DNA of 64,000 bases, taken from positions 1 through 64,000 of IMG/VR virus record IMGVR_UViG_3300046007_007028, one strand, 5' to 3'. Origin of the DNA: a virus. The notes under the pieces were generated by a model, which did not search any database, was not told the DNA's origin, and worked only from the letters and a program-made list of their open reading frames with translations. Positions 57,045-64,000 of this stretch are shown here, in pieces. Position numbers and translations under genes: made by a program. The first letter of the stretch is position 1. The number at the start of each line of letters is the position of its first letter.

Positions 57045-58066
57045 TTTTTCAGCCTTTGGATTGCTTTTAACATTGACCTAACTTTCTCGTCTTTTATCGA
57101 ATACCTCTGCCCCGGACCCCATAAAGTATCTGACTTGGAGGGCTCAGGCTGCGGTATGGGCATTGTTCTTAGCGTTTGCTCCGGAACAGCAGGGGCCACA
57201 TTTGTCGAAGGCTGCATGGGTGCGATGGACTGCGGGACCGGGGTAGGTGCGGGCTGAAACTTGCCCTCTTCTTGCGGCGTGGCAAAGAATGGTTTTTTTT
57301 CTGCTTGCCTCTGTCTTGCAAAATCAATAGCCTTCCTACTTATCACATCATCCACGCCTTGCCTCGCAGACGGATTGTATTTGCCAGAAAGTAAGTATGC
57401 CACCTCTGATTTTGTCAGGGTCGGCACCATAGTAGGAATCAAAACTTCTTTCCCGCCAATATTCACTCCGATTGATAATTCGGTGGATACCTTGCCGTCA
57501 GGCCGCTTAATTTCCCCAAAGAATCCTTTTCCCTTTGGAGTGCCGTCGGGGCGTAGGTTGCCGTTGTTGCGAACTTGCACCAAATTTTCTTGTAAATGAA
57601 ATCCCGGCCTTTTGGCTACCGTTTTCCAATTAGCCGAATTATTGCCATAGTCTCGTTTTTCTTGGTTTAGCACTACTGGCTGTTGCGGAGCAGGAAATGG
57701 TAATGGTTTATGATGCCTTATTCCGGGCGAATCAATATACTGATTCGTCCCCTTCATCTCTAATTGATTTTCTGGAATGTTTAGCCTATATCTTGCCTTG
57801 AATTGATTATCCCTAACCCTGTTAGGGTCCGTCGCCCTTTCAATATAATCTTTTTCATAAAAAGCATTTCTTTGGGCCGGCGTCATTTTGACCAACTCAT
57901 TCCACTTTCCTATTTCATATTTTTGATATTCATGCAACGCCAAACTATCCTGATACGCCCTGAGTCGCGGGTCGTTCGGATTTGAAACGACAATAGGCTT
58001 CCTTTGCCGGTCTTGGAGGACCCGCATTGCAGCAAGTGTCGTAGGGTCGGCTGGCGGATAGAGCAT
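57041..58066 (-). CDS. Internal virion protein, 341 aa
   Basis: Pro/Gln/Lys-rich and mostly disordered at both ends, with a compact region in the middle: NLRPDGTPKGKGFFGEIKRPDG, a TELSIGVN strand, IPTMVPTLTKSEVAYLL, and IDFARQRQAEKKPFFA. The same pattern occurs in virion-associated proteins of many marine and environmental phages. Overlaps ferritin as TAATG. Confidence 0.6.
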   Translation of the reverse strand: MLYPPADPTTLAAMRVLQDRQRKPIVVSNPNDPRLRAYQDSLALHEYQKYEIGKWNELVKMTPAQRNAFYEKDYIERATDPNRVRDNQFKARYRLNIPENQLEMKGTNQYIDSPGIRHHKPLPFPAPQQPVVLNQEKRDYGNNSANWKTVAKRPGFHLQENLVQVRNNGNLRPDGTPKGKGFFGEIKRPDGKVSTELSIGVNIGGKEVLIPTMVPTLTKSEVAYLLSGKYNPSARQGVDDVISRKAIDFARQRQAEKKPFFATPQEEGKFQPAPTPVPQSIAPMQPSTNVAPAVPEQTLRTMPIPQPEPSKSDTLWGPGQRYSIKDEKVRSMLKAIQRLKK

Positions 58067-58536
58067 TATTTCAAAAGCCTTTGATTAACAAGCCCCACTC
58101 CAACGCTGTCGATTTCGGCGATTAGGTCAGCAATTTCTCCCACCGCCTCAAGCTGTGCCTTTGCAAAGTCTTGAAACACGGTTTTGAGCGCCACGCTATC
58201 GGCCTTCTGATACGCTTTTTCGTATTGCTTCATCAGGCTCACTTCGGCCTTATATGCCCCGTTTAGCGCATCCTGAATGGTTTCTCCATCAAATTCCACT
58301 TCGTCGATTGCCTCCATTTCAAGTTCAAAACCGCAATCATTGGCTATGTTCCTTAGCTTTCGCCAATGGGCCAACTCATTATTAGCTTCGTCGTCAAAGT
58401 AGGCGACAAATCCGGTAAGATGCTTTGCGAGGGCGCAAGATGCAGCGTAAAGGTAGAGGTGGTTAGCCGTCAATTCCGCATTGGCAAGTTCTTGTATCAA
58501 GTCCCTGTCCGTTTTTCCGACAATAGGCTCTTTCAT
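58066..58536 (-). CDS. Ferritin
   Basis: 156 residues from ATG 58536; the open frame goes 32 codons further through the promoter. Ferritins oxidise Fe(II) and store the mineral inside a 24-subunit shell. Ligands seen: Glu21, Tyr28, Glu54, His57, Glu98, Glu134. The spacings Glu21-Glu54 (33), Glu54-His57 (3), Glu98-His57 (41) and Glu98-Glu134 (36) equal those of E. coli FtnA (17, 50, 53, 94, 130). Gln128 is near the expected Gln. The gene has its own promoter and a palindrome, although it lies within the structural operon. Probably a working ferroxidase; why a phage needs it is open. Confidence 0.9.
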   Translation of the reverse strand: MKEPIVGKTDRDLIQELANAELTANHLYLYAASCALAKHLTGFVAYFDDEANNELAHWRKLRNIANDCGFELEMEAIDEVEFDGETIQDALNGAYKAEVSLMKQYEKAYQKADSVALKTVFQDFAKAQLEAVGEIADLIAEIDSVGVGLVNQRLLK

Positions 58537-58541
58537 GGGTT

Positions 58542-58562
58542 CAAATATACATGAAATTTCAT
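58542..58562 (-). promoter_or_regulatory. Ferritin promoter with perfect palindrome
   Basis: Minus strand TATATTTG (-7 box, 58542-58549) five bases before the ATG. ATGAAATTTCAT (58551-58562) is a perfect 12-base palindrome two bases upstream of it. No -33 box is evident, so this promoter may be under a dedicated regulator. Confidence 0.55.
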
Positions 58563-58622
58563 TTGTCGATAAAATGTTGGGAGTGGTCGAAATCCTGCCC
58601 TCCACGTGGAACGGGGGCTTGC

Positions 58623-61600
58623 CTACGGACAATCAATCTCGATAGCCCCTTTCTTTTGCAACCCCCTGAGTATCTTCTCGGCGTTCTTTGCCACCTGCTC
58701 GATAACATCAAACTTCTCCGGACCCACCTGTTCTTTCAACGCCGCCCGTGCTTTGCGGCCTTCCTGTCCTTTGGTCTCGAATGCGGCAAGGGGAGAGGGG
58801 GCTGGCTGCTGCGCCTTTGTTTGATCGGGGGATTCGGGAGTGGGGGTTAATGGCGATTGGTCAGACTCTCCAGATTCTCGAAGACGAGTAAATCCTTCTT
58901 GCTGCTCACGATACGCCCTTTGCCCCTCAGAGACTCTCTCTTGAACGGCTTCCTTCGTTTTTTTAACGCCTTCAAATCCAGCTTTACTACCTTCAAGGTA
59001 GATAAATGTTTCAAATCCTTCAGGGGCATCTTCATTGGTATAAGCAATTTTATCTCCGTTAAAATAATCTTCTTTTAATGGCTTTCTTGTGTCTGCGTTG
59101 GCATCTAAAAAAGCAACCAAATTCTTTGCATTCGCAATAGCATCGGCACGTGCTTTGCCTGTAAGGTCTTTGTTGTTTACAATTCCCCTTAGCAAATCCT
59201 TAGCAGCCTCCAGTCTGTCTATCCCTTTTTGCGTCACCTTCCTTTTGCTGGAAAACTTACCCGATGATGTTGTTTGTGTCAGAACTTTATCCTCCACCTC
59301 CCCCACCTCCTGTTGTGTTTCGGGGAGGGGTTGGGGTTCTGGTACGACAAACCCTCGTTCTTCTCTTAATAATTTAATTGCGTTTTCGCTTGTGAGTTCT
59401 TGTAGTTTTTTGTTTGAAACTGCCTTTTCAAATGTTTCCAAAGAGGAGTTTGGATTATTTGCAATGGACCAAGTAATATTACTTTCTTCTGGAAGTCCAT
59501 TTACCCTATCCAAAACTTCTTGAAGTTCAGTATTTGATTTTGAGCCGTCCGCAATAGTTCTTAAAACTTTTGCTTTTAGGCTAATATCTTCTGTATTGTC
59601 AAATACTTCTTTCCAGTTTTTGCCTTTGCCAAATGTTGATTTTCTGCTTTTCCAAAAAGATTTTCCCTCTTCTGTTAGGCTTTCCGTTGGCACCAATGGG
59701 TGTCCTTCGCTTTGTGCAAAATCATACATAGCGGTCATAATCCCTTTCCTTCGATTCGCCTTGCTTACCTCAATATCATTCCCACTCCAAACCTTCCCGT
59801 TTCTTGTTTCAAACAAGGCGCTCCCAACCTCATTGCCACTACTGTCGGCTGCTTTAATATAAAAGTGGCCGGTTTTTTTATCCTTATCTATTACAAGCGT
59901 AATTTCATTTCCGTCTTTATCGGTTATTTTCTTTTCTGCCTTATACCACTTTTTGCCGTCTTCTTTAACTTGTACTTCTTGATTCATTTCTGGTTCTACT
60001 TCCCCCACAACTTGCTCCTCCTCCACAACCACGCCCTCTTCTTGGTTAAGGCTGGGGGTGGGTTCCTCATCCAACTGCCTTTGCATTTCAGCAAACCTTT
60101 CCTGCTTTGCGTTTTCTTTTACCGCATCCACCTTTGCAGAACTTTCCGCTCTTGCAGGCTCGGTCTTGTTGATTGCAATATCCTGCTTTTGCTCCATTGT
60201 CATACCAGCCAATTCCTCTTCGGTATATCCAAGTTTCAAAAGAGCTGCATCAAATGGGTTTTGAATTTGGAAGTCCACTTCCGAGACGGACATAGTTGGC
60301 ATTGGTGCACTCTCCTCCACCATCTGCCTTAATTCGGCTCCCTCCACGGAAACCGGTTCAGACACATCAGCCTGTACTCTTGCCTCGCCCACAGGTAGCT
60401 GAGTTCCAGTAGCGCCTGGCGATGGGGATTGAGTAGGTGTTTCATTGGTCCCGATTCTAAACTCCGAAAATGGTCTATTTTCCGTCCCGTTAATTCTGTT
60501 TTTAATATAATTTACTACCGTTGTTTGGTCGGCTCCAAAATCAAAAACATGACCATTTGCCCTTAACATATCAGCAATTTGCTCAAATGTTAATCCCCTT
60601 TTTATACCAGAGGAAATCGTTCTTTCAATAGATTGCTCTTGAAATTCAGCATCTTCACCTTCTAATAAAATATTAGAGCCATCTGGGTTGTATTTTTTAA
60701 CTAAAAAAACATTTGAAAAATACGGCTGCTTTCCATTTTCCGCTTGTGCCGTCCCGCCATCTTGGGTTTCAACAGGTGTTTCATAACTCTCAACCGCCAA
60801 TCTAACCATTTCCCGGTAATTTGGGTCGTCGGGCAGGTCTTCCAAGGTCTGCTGCCCTTCAATTATTTTCCTTGCATCATCCTCAACCGACGCCAGTCGT
60901 GCCTCGTCCTGCAACGTACCGTCTTTAAAGGCTTGCAGTTCCTCGTCGGTGGTGGTGACGTATTCGGTGTCTTCCGCCACTGGGGCCGCTTGCTCCTGCT
61001 TTGACTTAGCCGCAAATTCTTGCATAAAAGTCCCGCCATCTCTTTTTGAAATGTATTCACCAAGCAAGCCTAAAGTGTTCTCATAATCCGAAATGCCTTG
61101 TGCAATTTGATCCTGAGTCAAAACTCGGTTTGTAGATTGTTGTTGATTCCTAAATATTTTGTATTCATTGTAAATCCCTTCCATCAAATCTTTCACCGAC
61201 TGAACTCCGACCATTTTTCCTTGAGAAACCGACTGGATAAGACTTTTAGCTTCTTGTGGAAGCGCCTGAATGGGGGATACGAATTGGAAGCCCGACCTTT
61301 CTTGACCGGCTTTTATTGCATCGTCGCTTTGTTTCGCCTGCTGTTTAACATCCTCTTCTTGTCTTACAGGAACTTCCGGCTTAAACTCAGGTGCTCCTTC
61401 TGGTACGTCCTGCGTCGGAATGCCGCCAAGCTGGGTTGGGGGCTGCTGTGGACCCGCATCTTTCTTGCCGCCACCAAAGGCCCTGTTCAACAACCGTCCG
61501 CCAGCAACCAGACCAGTACCACCAACAGTGCCACTTACAAAAGACTCTTTCAGCCTTTCCTGCCCTTCGGGACTTGAAAAAATGCGCTCTACATTCTGGC

Positions 61601-62705
61601 TAAATTGGTCTAAGTTTTTCGACGGGGCAGCCGCCTGAGCAAACATTGAAGTTGCTTCCTGAGCCTGTTCTATGGCGCCTTCGTAAATTCCAACACCTGT
61701 GGTAGCAAGACCGCCACGGGCCGCCCTCTGCCAGCTTTTATTGCCAAGTCCTTTCAGTACATTGTCCCTGAGCCACTTATACCCACCCTTGGTTTTGATG
61801 GCTTTTGAAATTACTCCGCCCTCAAACTTTTCAAGCAAACCCGTAACCCCGGCAGACAAATATGCAATAACATCCGCATCGTCTCCATCGGCAATAACTT
61901 GTTCGGGAGTTCGGTTTGTTTGTTTAGCAATTTCCTCTACCCCCTGAGCGTATTCGCTTGGAAGGGTCTGGGCAAACATGGAATACCCACCTGTCCACGC
62001 GGCAGGAAGCATCTGCATACCGGCATCAAGGATAGTGGAAATCGTTGCTTCCGGAACTCTATTCCAGTCGCCCCGCTTAACGGCCTGATATACACTTGGT
62101 TCGATGTTGTATATCTCTCTTTCTTTTTGCAGCTTTTCATCAAGGGCGCTGTTCCACCGCATGACGCTTTGCTTGACCTTTTTTTCGTTTTCCTTCGCCT
62201 CTTTTTCGCCTTCCCCAAACGTCAACAAGCTCCTTTGCTTTGCGGCCAAAAGCCGTTCGCCTTGGACAATCTTGCTATACATATTGTCAAAGGCAGCACC
62301 AGCTTGTTTGCCGAGGTCCTTGGTCTTTTCCCACCACCCACGGCCTTCGTCTCTGCGATCCTGTGCATCCTGGCGGGCCATCTGTTGCTTTTCAGGCGGG
62401 AGGTTCATAACCATCCCCCTCGCCACATCGCTTACCGACTGCGCCTTCGGAGGGGCCGTAACCAGCGGAACGGGGGAAACGGGTTTTGGCGGGGCCATGT
62501 ATTGCTCAAAGAATAGGTCCACCGTGGGAACCACTCCCTTCTCAACCATCTGGTTGGCCACCGCCATAGCGGCCTTCTCGTCGCTCAATAAGCGGCTTTC
62601 AAACTCCTTGAAAGAGTATTGCTTAAACGTCCCCGCAGTCTTGGGGTCGGTAATCAACGCCCGATAAATGTCCCGACGGTCGCCCGGTTTTATTTCTTCT
62701 TCCAT
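58623..62705 (-). CDS. Giant polyvalent virion protein with GNAT-like domain, 1360 aa
   Basis: N-terminal 450 residues: helical with hydrophobic segments (ISTILDAGMQMLPAAW, VSGTVGGTGLVAGG) like ejection proteins. Middle: acidic, Pro-rich linkers and small modules (PYFSNVFLVKKYNPDGSNILL). Residues about 950-1060 form a compact domain: YIKAADSSGNEVGSALFE, IEVSKANRRKGIMTAMYDFAQSEG, TEEGKSFWKSRK; the NRRKGIMTAMYDFA part is acetyl-CoA-binding motif A of GNAT acetyltransferases, in a form I associate with phage polyvalent proteins. The end is helical. Probably carried in the particle and delivered to the host, where the enzyme domain could modify a target. Confidence 0.65.
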   Translation of the reverse strand: MEEEIKPGDRRDIYRALITDPKTAGTFKQYSFKEFESRLLSDEKAAMAVANQMVEKGVVPTVDLFFEQYMAPPKPVSPVPLVTAPPKAQSVSDVARGMVMNLPPEKQQMARQDAQDRRDEGRGWWEKTKDLGKQAGAAFDNMYSKIVQGERLLAAKQRSLLTFGEGEKEAKENEKKVKQSVMRWNSALDEKLQKEREIYNIEPSVYQAVKRGDWNRVPEATISTILDAGMQMLPAAWTGGYSMFAQTLPSEYAQGVEEIAKQTNRTPEQVIADGDDADVIAYLSAGVTGLLEKFEGGVISKAIKTKGGYKWLRDNVLKGLGNKSWQRAARGGLATTGVGIYEGAIEQAQEATSMFAQAAAPSKNLDQFSQNVERIFSSPEGQERLKESFVSGTVGGTGLVAGGRLLNRAFGGGKKDAGPQQPPTQLGGIPTQDVPEGAPEFKPEVPVRQEEDVKQQAKQSDDAIKAGQERSGFQFVSPIQALPQEAKSLIQSVSQGKMVGVQSVKDLMEGIYNEYKIFRNQQQSTNRVLTQDQIAQGISDYENTLGLLGEYISKRDGGTFMQEFAAKSKQEQAAPVAEDTEYVTTTDEELQAFKDGTLQDEARLASVEDDARKIIEGQQTLEDLPDDPNYREMVRLAVESYETPVETQDGGTAQAENGKQPYFSNVFLVKKYNPDGSNILLEGEDAEFQEQSIERTISSGIKRGLTFEQIADMLRANGHVFDFGADQTTVVNYIKNRINGTENRPFSEFRIGTNETPTQSPSPGATGTQLPVGEARVQADVSEPVSVEGAELRQMVEESAPMPTMSVSEVDFQIQNPFDAALLKLGYTEEELAGMTMEQKQDIAINKTEPARAESSAKVDAVKENAKQERFAEMQRQLDEEPTPSLNQEEGVVVEEEQVVGEVEPEMNQEVQVKEDGKKWYKAEKKITDKDGNEITLVIDKDKKTGHFYIKAADSSGNEVGSALFETRNGKVWSGNDIEVSKANRRKGIMTAMYDFAQSEGHPLVPTESLTEEGKSFWKSRKSTFGKGKNWKEVFDNTEDISLKAKVLRTIADGSKSNTELQEVLDRVNGLPEESNITWSIANNPNSSLETFEKAVSNKKLQELTSENAIKLLREERGFVVPEPQPLPETQQEVGEVEDKVLTQTTSSGKFSSKRKVTQKGIDRLEAAKDLLRGIVNNKDLTGKARADAIANAKNLVAFLDANADTRKPLKEDYFNGDKIAYTNEDAPEGFETFIYLEGSKAGFEGVKKTKEAVQERVSEGQRAYREQQEGFTRLRESGESDQSPLTPTPESPDQTKAQQPAPSPLAAFETKGQEGRKARAALKEQVGPEKFDVIEQVAKNAEKILRGLQKKGAIEIDCP

Positions 62706-64000
62706 ATATCAAGAATGCCTTGCGTTTTTTGAGGTCCACTTCCTGCGTCGCTATCCCGGTCGATAGCAGTCTGAATATCTACGCCATCCTCCTCCGGAAT
62801 AAAAAGCTTAATTGATGGGTATCTACCCCCTTTTAATTGCTTGCCGTCGGAATCAATCGGGTTGCCATACTCATCGGTATTGGGATACACCACGTCCGCC
62901 GTTACTTCATACCCGCTAAGGAATTGGGTCTTGGCAAGTTTGGCCTTATCATTTTTGATGTTCTGGTAAACAACATCGTCAAGTGGCGTATTGGCCGGAA
63001 CGGTGTAAATAACTTTGCCATTACGGGTAAAGTCAATGGGTTCTTTGGTGAACGGCCTGCGCTGCTTAGAGGCAAGGCGATATTGGAATCCCTGATTGAT
63101 TGTGTACCCGCCGCGATTGTTTGCTTGGACAAGCCCTGCCGCCTCAGCAACACCGGGGTCGGATAGCAGGAACGCCCGTGTACCAGCATTAGCAACTTGC
63201 GGCCTGTCAAATATGTGATTTTCTGCCTTTGGGTCAGTAAAAGTCCCGTTCATTTTAAGGTCTTTAACAACTTTTCCCTTGGCATCTTTGAGCGGCACAG
63301 AAAAGACAAAGTTGCTGCGGGTTCCCGTGCTGGTGGCGTACTTCTTGTCCTTCTCGTCGCCTCCCTTGTCCTTCTTCTCATAATCATTAACCACCTCAAA
63401 CCCAAGGCGACCACCGATATAGCGGTCCACGGCCTTGTCTGTAACTTTGAGCAAAATACCCTTCTCTGCGTCGGTTAGGTCCTCGTAGGCTTTGGATAAG
63501 ATGTTTTTGTCGTATCCGAACTGATTGAAAAGCTCCTCATAAACAAATGGCAGTTGCTCCTTAATTACGGGGTCCTGCTTCAAATACTTTAGGCCGTCCC
63601 CCGTCTTAACCTGCATCTTCCCCGTTTTGCGGTTGTAGGTAGCGAATACCGGAATGTTGGTTTCTGTTTCGTTGCCATCAATGTCAATTACCTTGGCTTT
63701 TTTCACCCCCGCATCTTTAGCCGCCTTGTCGCCAAGTTGAGCGTAATTGAAGTAGGCGGGGTTGCGTTTCACCTTTTCTTCCATCTTGATATTCAGCGAC
63801 GGGTCAAGGTAGTTGTCGCCCTTTTGAGTCAACTCATGCGCCACTTTGTCGGGGTTGAAGGCGTAGCCGGTCTTGTTGAGTTCCTCAGCCCTTTTGTAAA
63901 ATCGCTCTTGTTGCTGGTCAAGCATTACTCCCCTTCCCATCTTTTTTGCCTTGGCGGCTCTGGTAACTTGCGCCGTTATATACGGATCTCCATTCGCCCG
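62690..64000 (-). CDS. Internal virion protein, 5' end beyond the right edge
   Basis: The frame is open to the last base of the window, upstream of the ATG at 63940, so the true start is outside; at least 436 residues. Charged N-terminus (QQQERFYKRAEELNKTGYAF), beta-rich middle with TGTRSNFVFSVPLKDAKG, and DQV-like YEVTADVVYPNTDEYG. Probably another ejected or internal protein. Overlaps the polyvalent protein gene by 16 bases. Confidence 0.6.
   Translation of the reverse strand, partial: RANGDPYITAQVTRAAKAKKMGRGVMLDQQQERFYKRAEELNKTGYAFNPDKVAHELTQKGDNYLDPSLNIKMEEKVKRNPAYFNYAQLGDKAAKDAGVKKAKVIDIDGNETETNIPVFATYNRKTGKMQVKTGDGLKYLKQDPVIKEQLPFVYEELFNQFGYDKNILSKAYEDLTDAEKGILLKVTDKAVDRYIGGRLGFEVVNDYEKKDKGGDEKDKKYATSTGTRSNFVFSVPLKDAKGKVVKDLKMNGTFTDPKAENHIFDRPQVANAGTRAFLLSDPGVAEAAGLVQANNRGGYTINQGFQYRLASKQRRPFTKEPIDFTRNGKVIYTVPANTPLDDVVYQNIKNDKAKLAKTQFLSGYEVTADVVYPNTDEYGNPIDSDGKQLKGGRYPSIKLFIPEEDGVDIQTAIDRDSDAGSGPQKTQGILDIWKKK

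Noticed and set aside
1-64000. CRISPR arrays, tRNA or rRNA genes, insertion sequences, integrase
   Set aside because: I looked for regularly spaced repeats, cloverleaf patterns, transposase (DDE) and recombinase motifs and found none I could support in this window.

Overview
The window is part of the genome of a tailed phage (or a prophage of one) that infects a member of the Bacteroidota. The phage assignment rests on a terminase large subunit, portal, head/coat candidate, tail fibre, very large internal virion proteins, an M15 endolysin and tightly packed small genes with ATGA or TAATG stop/start overlaps. The host assignment rests on promoters of the Bacteroidota type (TAnnTTTG near -7 with TTTG/TTG about 18-21 bases upstream) in front of several operons, on the absence of clear Shine-Dalgarno sequences, and on a primase-helicase with a BT4734-like N-terminal domain. 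I see no contractile tail genes and no obvious tape-measure or tail-tube gene, while several giant ejected-type proteins are present, so a podovirus-like particle is the best guess. Both window edges cut genes: the terminase on the left and an internal virion protein on the right.

Layout. (A) 1-17.5 kb, all leftward: terminase start, two small proteins, a chaperonin operon (HTH protein, GroES, a GroES-like protein, GroEL interrupted by an intein), a DNA methyltransferase with small neighbours, SSB, a sliding-clamp-like protein, two Ig-like small proteins, PD-(D/E)XK proteins, NinB-like protein, primase-helicase, a winged-helix replication protein, a 52-residue HTH repressor candidate and a RepL-like initiator. 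(B) 17.5-18.8 kb: a gene-free, repeat-rich strand-switch region that is the best candidate for the replication origin and early control region. (C) 18.8-33.1 kb, rightward: about forty small, mostly unrecognised early genes, with a Sak4-like recombinase, a Gp157-like protein, a structured gene-free stretch, a LytTR-domain protein and a secreted metzincin lipoprotein. (D) 33.1-35.8 kb: lysis functions (small membrane protein, M15 endolysin, lipoprotein/membrane pair) with an HNH homing endonuclease and three small rightward genes. (E) 35.8-64 kb, leftward: virion structure, running (in transcription order) from internal virion proteins through a ferritin, internal proteins, portal, head protein and coat protein to the tail fibre.

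How it works together. Replication appears to use a RepL-like initiator, primase-helicase, SSB and a Sak4-like annealing recombinase; no DNA polymerase is in the window. Late functions include the phage's own folding machine, probably for capsid or fibre proteins. The four most unusual items are: a class 3 intein (non-nucleophilic Pro1, Trp/Cys/Thr triad) placed inside the ATP-binding GDGT motif of GroEL; a true ferritin with all diiron ligands at the canonical spacing inside the structural cluster, with its own promoter and palindrome; a metzincin protease lipoprotein in the early region; and a gene-free structured element at 28.6-29.1 kb with helices that could form a pseudoknot. All functional names come from reading motifs by eye; no database search was possible.
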